Source: JACKNG01 sp040220855 (GTDB taxonomy: Bacteria > Pseudomonadota > Gammaproteobacteria > Ga0077536). Taken from it: a stretch of 64,000 nt of DNA. Location of the stretch: positions 1 to 64,000 of the forward strand of contig JAVJVZ010000008.1 in assembly GCA_040220855.1 (NCBI GenBank), given 5' to 3'. A model generated the notes under the pieces. It ran no database searches. It was not told the DNA's origin and was given only the letters and a program-made list of their open reading frames with translations. Below, piece by piece: positions 1 through 8,281 of the stretch. Made by a program: the position numbers and the translations under genes. How positions within the stretch are numbered: position 1 is the first letter of the stretch; each line of letters begins with the position of its first letter.

Positions 1-333
1 TGCCGCGCCCGGTTCCTCGCCGAGGCGCGCCCAGTGCTCTGCGCCGGTGCGCCGACGAGCGCGCTGTTCCCTACCCGTCGCGGCGGGGCGATGACGCGGC
101 AGGCGTTCTGGCAGCTGGTAAGACGTCATGCCCGCACGGCCGGCATCACGGCGCCGATCTCACCGCACACCTTGCGCCATGCCTTCGCCACGCATCTGCT
201 CAATCACGGCGCCGATCTGCGCGTGGTGCAGATGTTGCTCGGCCATAGTGACATCTCGACCACGCAGATCTACACGCACGTCGCCAATGCGCGCCTGAAG
301 GCGCTGCACGAGCGCCATCATCCGCGCGGGTGA
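1..333 (+). CDS. xerD: Tyrosine recombinase XerD, C-terminal part (5' end outside window)
   Basis: This is the catalytic C-terminal part of a XerC/D-family site-specific recombinase, which resolves chromosome dimers at dif with its partner and FtsK. The frame is open to the left edge. Visible are the HxLRH box (SPHTLRHAFATHLL), the second histidine and the nucleophile tyrosine in LLGHSDISTTQIYTHV, and a short basic tail. XerD rather than XerC is inferred from dsbC being close by (3633), because xerD-dsbC is a conserved gammaproteobacterial pair. The gene ends 21 bp before the stop of the convergent ATPase gene. Confidence 0.88.
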   Translation, partial: CRARFLAEARPVLCAGAPTSALFPTRRGGAMTRQAFWQLVRRHARTAGITAPISPHTLRHAFATHLLNHGADLRVVQMLLGHSDISTTQIYTHVANARLKALHERHHPRG

Positions 334-354
334 AGCGGGCGCCGGCCGGCACGC

Positions 355-2136
355 TCAGCCGTCGGCGAGCGGCACGACCTTGAGGACTTCTTCGACCGTG
401 GTCAGGCCGCGGGCAATCTTCTGTGCGCCCGCGATGCGCAACGGCCGCATACCCTGGCGCAGCGCCGCCCGGCGCAGCGTCGCGGTCTGCAGTTCGCCAT
501 CGACGAGCGCAGCCAGCGTGCTGTTCATGCGCATCACCTCGTAGATCCCCTGGCGACCGCGGTACCCGGTATGACGACACTCGTCGCAGCCGATCGGCAC
601 CAGGTAGCGTGGCGGCGGCGCACCGCGCTGCGGCGCGAGCAGATTGCGCCAGGCCGCCTCCGGCAGCGTGCCGGGCTCCTTGCAGTGCGGGCAGAGCGTG
701 CGCACGAGCCGCTGCGCGACGACGCCGAGCAGGGTTGCCCCGATCAGAAAGGGCTGGACACCGATGTCGATGAGCCGCGTGACGGCCGATGGTGCGTCGT
801 TGGTATGCAGGGTCGACAGCACCAGGTGGCCGGTCAGCGCGGCCTGGATAGCGACATCGGCAGTCTCGCGATCGCGGATCTCGCCAATCATGATGATGTC
901 GGGATCCTGGCGCAGCAGGGTGCGCACACCGGTTGCGAAATCGATGTCGAGCGTCGGCTGAACCTGCATCTGGTTGAACGCCGGTTCGACCATCTCGATC
1001 GGATCTTCGATGGTGCAGACGTTGACTTCGGGACGGGCGAGCCGCTTCAGCGCGGAGTACAGCGTCGTGGTCTTGCCGGAGCCGGTCGGGCCGGTGACCA
1101 GGATGATGCCGTGCGGTTCCGCGACGATATCGTTCCACAGGGCCAGCTCGGTACGGTCGAAGCCGAGGTTCTCGAACGGCTGGGTCAGCTTGTCCGGATC
1201 GAAGATGCGCAGTACCAGCTTCTCGCCAAAGGTCGTCGGCATCGTGGAGAGGCGCAATTCGATCTCCAGCCCGCCGGGCGACTTGGTGCGGATACGACCG
1301 TCCTGCGGCCGGCGCTTGTCAGCGACATCCATGCGTCCCAGCGACTTGATGCGGCTGGTGATGGCACCCACCACGCTGGTTGGTAGCTGGTGGATGAGGT
1401 GCAACACACCGTCGATGCGGAATCGCACGTTGCTCTGTTCGCGCCGTGGTTCGATATGGATGTCACTCGCACGCTGTTCGAAGGCGTACTGCAGCAGCCA
1501 GTCGACCAGGTGGACGATGTGGCGGTCGTTGGCATCGGGCTCGCCGACGTTGCCGAGCTCGGTGAGCTGCTCGAAATTGGTGATGGCGCTGCGTGGCGCG
1601 TTGTCGGCCTTGTTGACGGCGCCCGAGATGGAGCGGCTGACGCCGTAGAATTCCTTGAGGTAGCGCTCGACGTCGCGCGGGTTGGCGAGCACGCGCCGGA
1701 TGCGCCGCTTGAGCACGCGCGCCAGTTCGCCCTCCCATTCGCCGGCATACGGCTCTGCACTCGCCACCACGACCTCCTCCTCGCTGACGACGACGGGGAG
1801 AAAGCCGAAGCGCGTGGCATACGCCTGCGACACCAGCGAGGTCACGGCCTCGACGTCGATCTTGAGCGGGTCGATACGGAAATACTCGGTGCCGGCGGCC
1901 TGTGCAGCGAGGCGCGTGACGGTCTCGAGCGTGAGCGGCTCGCGATGCCGACCGTCACCCTGCAGGCCGAGATCGGCAATGCGCACGAAGGGATGGCGCG
2001 TGTCGTCGGGATTTACCGAGCGCAGTGCGCGGGTGACCTGGGCGGAGCCCAGCGCTCCGCACTGCTGCAGCAGGCGCAGCGCTTCCTCCAGCGTCAGGCG
2101 GCGGCCAGCATGGTGCTGGGTGGCGCGGGTCACCAT
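355..2136 (-). CDS. GspE/PilB-type secretion or pilus ATPase, orphan
   Basis: A 593-residue hexameric motor ATPase of the type II secretion/type IV pilus family. An N-terminal GspE_N/MshE-like domain occupies about residues 15-165. The core has Walker A GPTGSGKTTT (349-358), an aspartate box and Walker B around DPDIIMIGEIRD (411-422), a histidine box TGHLVLSTLHT, and the zinc tetracysteine C482/C485/C517/C520. All catalytic parts are intact. No gspF, pilC, pilin or secretin gene is nearby, so this is not an ordinary T2SS or T4P locus. It starts 13 bp after the stop of the upstream kinase gene, so the two are probably co-transcribed and functionally linked. Its partner platform protein is unknown. 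Confidence 0.9.
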   Translation of the reverse strand: MVTRATQHHAGRRLTLEEALRLLQQCGALGSAQVTRALRSVNPDDTRHPFVRIADLGLQGDGRHREPLTLETVTRLAAQAAGTEYFRIDPLKIDVEAVTSLVSQAYATRFGFLPVVVSEEEVVVASAEPYAGEWEGELARVLKRRIRRVLANPRDVERYLKEFYGVSRSISGAVNKADNAPRSAITNFEQLTELGNVGEPDANDRHIVHLVDWLLQYAFEQRASDIHIEPRREQSNVRFRIDGVLHLIHQLPTSVVGAITSRIKSLGRMDVADKRRPQDGRIRTKSPGGLEIELRLSTMPTTFGEKLVLRIFDPDKLTQPFENLGFDRTELALWNDIVAEPHGIILVTGPTGSGKTTTLYSALKRLARPEVNVCTIEDPIEMVEPAFNQMQVQPTLDIDFATGVRTLLRQDPDIIMIGEIRDRETADVAIQAALTGHLVLSTLHTNDAPSAVTRLIDIGVQPFLIGATLLGVVAQRLVRTLCPHCKEPGTLPEAAWRNLLAPQRGAPPPRYLVPIGCDECRHTGYRGRQGIYEVMRMNSTLAALVDGELQTATLRRAALRQGMRPLRIAGAQKIARGLTTVEEVLKVVPLADG

Positions 2137-2149
2137 GATGGGAACCCGC

Positions 2150-3460
2150 TCAGTGCGGCTCGCTGGCCGCGGCGAGCCGTTCGGTGGTCACTTCGAGACG
2201 TTCGATGAGCGCGGTGAGGAAGCAGCGCTGGAAGCGTAGCTGGGCATTGATCGACATGCGCTCGACGGTCGCGGCGCGCAATTTCATCGCGGTGAAATCG
2301 CCGAGTGCGCGAATGGTCGCGGAGCGACGCCGCCCGCTCAGCATGCCCATTTCGCCGAAGCAGTCGCCAGCATGCAGGGTGACGAGCTCTCGATCGTGCT
2401 TGAGCACTTGTGCATGGCCGCTGACGACGATGAAGAACGCGGCATCGCTGTCGCCTTCGCGCAGCACCTCGGTACCGGCCTCGAGGCGCAGCCATTCCGC
2501 CGCATTGATCAGCTCCCAGCGTTCCGCCTCGGAGAACGCATTGAAAAAGGCAAGTTGTTCGACTTGCTGATACTTCTGCTCGCGGCTCACGCGCACGGCC
2601 GGCAGGCTGAGAAAGTCGTAGACCAGCGTCAGATCGCCGGCCATGTCCTGGCACGAGCGGTAGCGCCGCGCCTGGTTCCTGGCCAGCGCCTTGTCGATGA
2701 TGCGTTGGTAGACGTCCGGTATGTCGGCGTTGAGGCCGGCCAGGCGGGCCGGTGTCGCGGTGAGTATGCGGTGCTCGATGGCGTCGAGGTTGTCGCCGTG
2801 GAACGGGTGGCGACCGGTCAGGAGCTCGTAGGCGACGACGCCGAGCGAGAACAGGTCGCTCTGCGGCGACACTGCCTCGCGCCTGATCTGTTCGGGCGAC
2901 ATGTACAGCGGCGAGCCGGCGTGCTCGGGTGTCGCGCCGCGAGAGAGTTCCGGCGTCACGGCGACGCCGAAGTCAGTGATCTTGGCCTCGCCGTCGGCGG
3001 TGAGCAGGATGTTGCGCGGCTTGATGTCACGGTGCACGACGCCGCGCTTGTGTGCGTAGTCGAGCGCCATGGCGCACTGGTAGAGCAGTGACGTCACCGT
3101 CTCGAGGGGCAGCAACGTGGACGCCCGCGTATGGCGCTCGAGGGTATCGCCCCCGTGCACGTACTCCATCACGATGTAGTAATAGCCGCGATCGACCCCG
3201 GCATCGTAGATCGCTGTGATATTGGGGTGCTTGAGCAGCCCGGCGGTCTGCGCTTCGTTGAAGAACAACTGCTGGTAGAGCGCGCCGTGAGTGCCGTCGC
3301 CGACGTGCTCGGAGCGCGCGACCTTGATCGCGACGGGACGGTCGATGAACGGATCATGGGCCATGTAGACCGTGGCCATGTTGCCCGCACCGATACGACG
3401 CAGGACCTGGTACTTCCCCAGCGAGGACCCTTCGAGGCTGTGGGCTTGTTCGGCGCTCAT
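2150..3460 (-). CDS. Ser/Thr protein kinase fused to a cyclic-nucleotide-binding domain
   Basis: 436 residues. The N-terminal Hanks-type kinase domain (about 15-285) has the glycine loop RRIGAGNMATVY, VAIK lysine K46, the catalytic loop VVHRDIKPRNILL (D145), DFG at 163-165 and the activation segment end GSPLYMSPEQ, so it should be active. A C-terminal cNMP-binding (CAP_ED) domain runs from about 303 to 400, with FGEMGMLSGRRRSATIRA as the phosphate-binding cassette. There is no transmembrane segment, so it is cytoplasmic. It is first in a two-gene leftward operon with the GspE/PilB-type ATPase, which suggests the kinase responds to a nucleotide or similar ligand and controls the ATPase or its machine. 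That link is inference. Confidence 0.9.
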   Translation of the reverse strand: MSAEQAHSLEGSSLGKYQVLRRIGAGNMATVYMAHDPFIDRPVAIKVARSEHVGDGTHGALYQQLFFNEAQTAGLLKHPNITAIYDAGVDRGYYYIVMEYVHGGDTLERHTRASTLLPLETVTSLLYQCAMALDYAHKRGVVHRDIKPRNILLTADGEAKITDFGVAVTPELSRGATPEHAGSPLYMSPEQIRREAVSPQSDLFSLGVVAYELLTGRHPFHGDNLDAIEHRILTATPARLAGLNADIPDVYQRIIDKALARNQARRYRSCQDMAGDLTLVYDFLSLPAVRVSREQKYQQVEQLAFFNAFSEAERWELINAAEWLRLEAGTEVLREGDSDAAFFIVVSGHAQVLKHDRELVTLHAGDCFGEMGMLSGRRRSATIRALGDFTAMKLRAATVERMSINAQLRFQRCFLTALIERLEVTTERLAAASEPH

Positions 3461-3575
3461 GGCTCCGGGCCGCGCAAGCGGCGACCGGTACGTGGGAAAC
3501 GGCTCAAGTTTACGGGAAAATCATCCGCTGATGGGAACGTCATAGCGGTAGCAGGGTCACAGTATCGCCCGCGAC

Positions 3576-3606
3576 CGTGGCCCGCGGGAGGCCACGAGCC
3601 TACAAT
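3576..3606 (+). promoter_or_regulatory. Possible dsbC promoter with overlapping inverted repeat
   Basis: A TACAAT hexamer at 3601-3606 matches the -10 consensus at five of six positions and lies 27 bp before the dsbC start. No good -35 is seen. Instead a perfect 7-bp inverted repeat (CGTGGCC, 7-nt spacer, GGCCACG; 3576-3582 and 3590-3596) covers the -35 position, as an operator might. Weakly supported. Confidence 0.35.
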
Positions 3607-3632
3607 GCGACGATCCCGAACGAGGTAATCCG

Positions 3633-4352
3633 ATGTTGCAACGATTTCTCATGCTCGCGCTGCTTGGCGTCGCCGCGGTGACGACGGTGGAAGCCGGCGA
3701 AAAGGCCGTACGCGAACGTCTCGAGGCGATGTTCGAGGGCGAGGAGATCACTTCCGTGAGCAAATCCCCGGTGCCTGGCGTCTTCGAGGTCATGGTTGGC
3801 GCGTCCGTATTCTACGTCAGCGAGGATGGGCGCTACGCGCTGCGCGGCGATCTGATCGACCTCGAGGACCGGCGCAACGTCTCCGACGAACGTCGCGCCG
3901 AGGCGCGACGCAAAGCCTTCGCCAGCGTCGATCGCAAGGATCTGGTGACTTTCGCGCCGGCCGGCGGCGAGCGCCGCGCGACGCTGTTCGTCTACACCGA
4001 CGTCGATTGCGGTTACTGCCGCAAGCTGCACAACGAGGTACCCCAGCTCAATGCCGCGGGTATTGCCGTCGAGTACCTCGCGTTCCCGCGCGCCGGCCTC
4101 GACAGCGAGTCCTACGACAAGGTCGCGGCCGTGTGGTGTTCGGCGGATCGCCAGGGTGCGATGACGGCCGCCAAGGCCGGTAAGCCGGTCGACGCCCCGC
4201 AATGCGACAACCCCGTGGCAGCACAGTTCGAACTCGGCCAGGCCATGGGCGTCAATGGCACGCCCGCGGTGTATACGCCGGACGGACGCCAGCTCGGCGG
4301 TTACGTCCCGGCAGACCGGCTCATCAAGATGGTCGACGACGGCAAGATCTAG
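3633..4352 (+). CDS. dsbC: Thiol:disulfide interchange protein DsbC
   Basis: Periplasmic disulfide isomerase/reductase, 239 residues. It has a signal peptide (MLQRFLMLALLGVAAVTTVEA), an N-terminal DsbC dimerisation domain (about 22-85) and a thioredoxin-fold domain with the redox motif C126-G-Y-C129. A second cysteine pair (in VWCSADR and APQCDNP) matches the structural disulfide of DsbC. The cis-proline loop is seen as VNGTPAVYTPDG. Normally it sits directly after xerD; here a kinase-ATPase pair on the other strand lies in between. Confidence 0.93.
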   Translation: MLQRFLMLALLGVAAVTTVEAGEKAVRERLEAMFEGEEITSVSKSPVPGVFEVMVGASVFYVSEDGRYALRGDLIDLEDRRNVSDERRAEARRKAFASVDRKDLVTFAPAGGERRATLFVYTDVDCGYCRKLHNEVPQLNAAGIAVEYLAFPRAGLDSESYDKVAAVWCSADRQGAMTAAKAGKPVDAPQCDNPVAAQFELGQAMGVNGTPAVYTPDGRQLGGYVPADRLIKMVDDGKI

Positions 4353-4510
4353 GGACGTTCGGGCTGCCATGATGGGCGGGTCCGGTACAGGCCACCGCAG
4401 CGCCGGCCACGCGCTTTCGTGCCATGACGCGCGGCAAGCAGGCCCGGCGAACCTCACCCGAGACCAGGCGCGTCGTGGCCTGACCCGGCCGCCAGGGGAG
4501 GCGTGATTCC

Positions 4511-7324
4511 ATGAGTTCTTCGCGCAAATCGCGGCGTCGCTCGCGGCGCCGTCGCCGGCGTATCGCCATCGCCCTCGTTCTGCTGGCACTCATTGGCGGG
4601 ACTCTGCTGCTGCTCAGGCCCGGTGTGCTGGATGTCGAGGAGTCGATGCAGCGGGCGCAGGCGGCCTACGAGGCCGGGGAGCTCAACGCCGCCATCATCG
4701 ACCTCAAGAACGTACTTGCGAACGAGCCCGCGCACCGCGAGGCGCGTTTCCTGCTCGGGCGCATCTATGTCGATGCCGGCAATGCCCAGGGCGCGATCAA
4801 GGAATTGCGGCGCGCACGTGAACTCGGTGTGAGTGACCAGGCGCTGGCCCTCGCCTTGACCAACGCCTTGCTCATGGCCGGGGATTTCGACGACGCGGCC
4901 ACCGAGATCGCGTTGCATGGCGACGCCGCCGAGATCGACTGGCTGGTCCTGCGCGGAATGCTCGACCTCGCGCAGCAGCGGCTCGACGATGCGCGCGCCA
5001 CCTTCACCAGCATTCTCGAACAGGCGCCCGACAACGAGCGCGCGCGCCGTGGACTCATCCAGGCTGAGCTGGCGGCGGGCAACCCGGCACTGGCCCGGCG
5101 CGAAGTCGAGGCCCTGCTCGACACCGGGGAAGCGGATAGCGGCTTGTGGGTCATCAAGGGAGAACTCGACCTGCACGACGGCATGGCCGAAGCGGCGCTC
5201 GGCGCCTTCGACCAGGCGGTTGCACTGGGTGGGAGCGAACCGATCGCATTGATGGGCAAGGCCCGTGCACTGCTCGCCCTCGAGCGACCGCAGGAGGCGG
5301 GCGATGCGCTCGATGCCATCGGTGGCGCGGGCGAGGACGACCCGCGTGTGCAGTTCCTGCGCGCCAAGGTGGCCGCGGCGCGGGGTGACGAGGAAACCGC
5401 GCTGGGCGCGCTGCGCAAGGTGCTGCAACTCGTGCCGATGCACCGCGACAGCCTGGTTCTTGCTGCACGCATGCACTTCGCACGGGCGGAGTACTCGCAT
5501 GCCCAGGACTATGTCTCCCGCCTGCTCGAACTCGCGCCGCAGGACCCGGCGGCGCAGCGCATGCTCGGCGCGATCCAACTCGCTGCCGGCCGCATGGACG
5601 GCTTGGACGAGATGCGCAACGCGCTCGGCGATGCCGATGTGGCGCAGGATCCCGGCATGCTCGCACTCCTCGGCACGGCCTACCTCAAGCACGGACGCAT
5701 CGCCGCCGGTGAGGAAAGCCTGGCCCGCGCCGCCGAGTTGGCACCGGATTCGCTGCCGATCCGCACCCAGCTCGCGATGAGCCGTCTTGGCGGCGGCAAC
5801 ACCGCACAGGCGATTGCCGAACTCGAGTCGATCGTGAGCGAGGCACCAGACTTCGCGCAGGCTCACATCGTGCTGGTGCTCGCCCACCTGGCCGCCCGCG
5901 ACGGCGCTGCGGCGCTGCGCGCTGCCGCGACGCTACGCGAAACCCATCCTGACAGCGCGGTCGCGGCCAACGTGCTCGGCTACGCGCGCGAGGCCGGCGA
6001 CGATGCCGAGGGCGCCCGGGCGGCCTACGAGGAAGCGGTCGCGCTCGACGCGGATTTCCACCCTGCGCGCATCAACCTCGCGCGCCTCGCCATCGCGGCC
6101 GGTGACGATGCGGCGGGGCGCCGGCGCTTCGAAGAGGTGCTCGAACGGTCACCGGCGCATCCGTTCGCGCTGCTGGGCATGGCGGCACTCGCCCTCAAGG
6201 CGGATGACCTCGACGAGGCCGAGCGCCTGTGGACGCAGGCGCGCGAGCAGAATGCGGACGCCGTGGCCCCGCGCCTGTTGCTGGCCAAGCACTACCGCGC
6301 CAAGGGCAATCTGCCGCTGGCCGAGAGTGCCATCGGCGAAGCCTATGCGCTGGCTCCGTATGCGGCGCAGGTGCAGGCCGAGTACGCTACGATCAAGCTG
6401 CAGGCCGGGCAGCCTGCGGCCGCGCTGGAAGCCGCGAGCGCGCTCGTCGAGCGCGCGCCCGGTTCCGTGCCCGCGCTCGAACTGCTCGCCCGTGTGTACA
6501 ACCAGATGGGTGACGAGCCGGCGCTCACCGCGACGCTCGAACGCATGGCCGAGGTCGCCCCCGACGCCGTCGGCGCACGTGTGCTGCTCGCGCGGCTCGC
6601 GTTGCGTCGAGACGATCTCGCGGCGGCCGGACACATCGCCGACGAGCTCGTCGCAAGTGCGGAAGAGTCGGCGGTCGCGGCCGGCCATGAGTTGCAGGGT
6701 GACCTGGCGCGGGCGCGCGGCGACAACGCCGCAGCCCGCACCGCCTATAGCGCGGCATTCGCGGCCGCGCCGAGCAGCAGCACGGTGATCAAGCTCGATC
6801 GCGTCGAACGTGCGCTCGGGGAGGCAGGTGACCGTCTCGAGCGCTGGCTGACGGAGCATCCGGACGACCTGCAGGTGCGCTTCGCGCGCGCCAGCATATT
6901 GCAGCGCGATGGTACCGGGGCGTCGGCCATTCCGGAGTACGAACGTATGCTGGCGGCGCGCGGCGAGAATCCCGTGCTGCTCAACAACCTCGCCTGGCTC
7001 TACCACGAAGCGGGAGACGAGCGTGCGCTGGCGACCGCGCGCAAGGCTCACGAGCTGGCACCTGCACAACCCGAAATCCTCGACACCTATGGCTGGATCC
7101 TGGTTGCCAACGGGCAGCACGAGCAGGGCCTGGACCTGCTCGGCAAGGCCGCCGACGCGGCGCCGGGAAATCCCGATATCCGTTTCCACCTGCTGAGTGC
7201 GCGACACACCGCCGGCGTGGCTAGCGATTCGCGTGCAGCCCTGGAACGCCTGCTCGCCGAACACGAGAACTTCCCGACCCGCGCACAGGCCGAGGCCCTG
7301 CTCGCCAGCCTCATTGCCGAATGA
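4511..7324 (+). CDS. Large TPR-repeat membrane-anchored protein, PrsT-like
   Basis: 937 residues made almost entirely of tetratricopeptide repeats. The N-terminus is a very basic stretch (RRRSRRRRRRR-like, residues 5-18) followed by one hydrophobic segment (about 19-37), then repeats starting AQAAYEAGELNAAIIDLKN. The repeat register and size resemble the TPR protein PrsT of PEP-CTERM/exosortase systems, but PrsT is usually a lipoprotein and no lipobox cysteine is present here. No exosortase gene is in the window. It probably scaffolds an envelope or exopolysaccharide complex at the inner membrane with repeats in the periplasm. The start is supported by GGGGAGGCG upstream. Confidence 0.75.
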   Translation: MSSSRKSRRRSRRRRRRIAIALVLLALIGGTLLLLRPGVLDVEESMQRAQAAYEAGELNAAIIDLKNVLANEPAHREARFLLGRIYVDAGNAQGAIKELRRARELGVSDQALALALTNALLMAGDFDDAATEIALHGDAAEIDWLVLRGMLDLAQQRLDDARATFTSILEQAPDNERARRGLIQAELAAGNPALARREVEALLDTGEADSGLWVIKGELDLHDGMAEAALGAFDQAVALGGSEPIALMGKARALLALERPQEAGDALDAIGGAGEDDPRVQFLRAKVAAARGDEETALGALRKVLQLVPMHRDSLVLAARMHFARAEYSHAQDYVSRLLELAPQDPAAQRMLGAIQLAAGRMDGLDEMRNALGDADVAQDPGMLALLGTAYLKHGRIAAGEESLARAAELAPDSLPIRTQLAMSRLGGGNTAQAIAELESIVSEAPDFAQAHIVLVLAHLAARDGAAALRAAATLRETHPDSAVAANVLGYAREAGDDAEGARAAYEEAVALDADFHPARINLARLAIAAGDDAAGRRRFEEVLERSPAHPFALLGMAALALKADDLDEAERLWTQAREQNADAVAPRLLLAKHYRAKGNLPLAESAIGEAYALAPYAAQVQAEYATIKLQAGQPAAALEAASALVERAPGSVPALELLARVYNQMGDEPALTATLERMAEVAPDAVGARVLLARLALRRDDLAAAGHIADELVASAEESAVAAGHELQGDLARARGDNAAARTAYSAAFAAAPSSSTVIKLDRVERALGEAGDRLERWLTEHPDDLQVRFARASILQRDGTGASAIPEYERMLAARGENPVLLNNLAWLYHEAGDERALATARKAHELAPAQPEILDTYGWILVANGQHEQGLDLLGKAADAAPGNPDIRFHLLSARHTAGVASDSRAALERLLAEHENFPTRAQAEALLASLIAE

Positions 7325-7354
7325 GCTGAATCGGTGCGGCGGAAGGGGCGCCGG

Positions 7355-8059
7355 TCAGTTGCGTTCGAGGGAGCGCAGCACGGCGGTGGTGACGTCCCCC
7401 TTCTTGTCGCGATGCTCCACCTTGACCGCCATCCAGCCGAGTTCAGGCGCGCACCAGACGATGGTTCGGCGTTGCGAGTCGTCATCGGCGCGCATCAGGC
7501 GCACGGTGTCGAATTCGCCGAGACGCGTCTCCACGCGTTCGGCGCCCAGATTCTCGATGAGGTATTCCTTGAGCCGGTTCTTATCGGCGATGTCGTAGCG
7601 CAACCGGGCCGGGCGCGCGTCGAGGTCGACCATGAGCTGCGCCTGGTAACTCAACTTGTCGAGCAGGCGCGCGGGCATGGAGCTCTCCCAACCGGCATCG
7701 TCGTCGCGACGCACCAGGTTGCGTGCGTAGTCGAATTCCAGCGCGTAATCCTTCTTCTTGCCCTTCTTGTCGTAGGTGTAGCTCTCGGGTGCGAAGCCGG
7801 CGGGGCCGAAGCGGCCGGCGCTGGTCTCGACCACGCGGGCGTCGGCGAACAGTGCCACCAGCCCCTTGGTTTCCATGGTCGATGCGAAACGGTAGCGCCC
7901 TTGCGCGGCATCGATGACGAGTTCGCGTGACATGCGGCCGAGCGTGAGCGCACCGCGCGATATATCGTAGTCGGCGCGAAACGACTCGAGCGCCGGAAGC
8001 GGCAGGGCCACGGTGAGCAGCACGGCGGCGACGAGGGTGCGGAGAACGGGATGATGCAT
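7355..8059 (-). CDS. DUF3108 domain periplasmic protein
   Basis: 234 residues with a signal peptide (MHHPVLRTLVAAVLLTVALP...) and a DUF3108 body: FRADYDISRGALTLG near the N-terminus, then YDKKGKKKDYALEFDY and a C-terminal TIVWCAPELGWMAVKVEH. The family is found in many proteobacteria and is a predicted periplasmic, lipid-binding-like beta protein of unknown function. The ATG at 8059 was chosen because it immediately precedes the signal peptide; the open frame extends much further upstream but reads across the start of hldE on the other strand. Convergent with the TPR gene and divergent from hldE. Confidence 0.82.
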   Translation of the reverse strand: MHHPVLRTLVAAVLLTVALPLPALESFRADYDISRGALTLGRMSRELVIDAAQGRYRFASTMETKGLVALFADARVVETSAGRFGPAGFAPESYTYDKKGKKKDYALEFDYARNLVRRDDDAGWESSMPARLLDKLSYQAQLMVDLDARPARLRYDIADKNRLKEYLIENLGAERVETRLGEFDTVRLMRADDDSQRRTIVWCAPELGWMAVKVEHRDKKGDVTTAVLRSLERN

Positions 8060-8281
8060 GCCGCTATGGTAGGATCGCGCCGCCCGATCACCAAGCCACC
8101 GCCAACGACGGGCTGACGCCTGTAGCCACGACTGGGGCACTGGCCGCGGCAGGTGGCGGCGGGCACCGCGCGCAGGCGCCGCGCGGCGTTCATCGCGACA
8201 CTCAACCCTTGCGCCCGGCAACGGGCCCGCGCGCCGCCGGCACTGTCCCGGGTGTACGGCACGACGCGGCGCGGAGCGAAC

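Noticed and set aside
355..2136. The GspE-like ATPase as evidence for a type II secretion operon here.
   Set aside because: No gspD, gspF, gspG, pilin or prepilin peptidase gene lies nearby. Only the kinase is linked.
8153..8281. A 43-codon in-frame N-terminal extension of HldE.
   Set aside because: It is basic low-complexity sequence upstream of the family N-terminus, and the ATG at 8282 has a proper ribosome-binding site.
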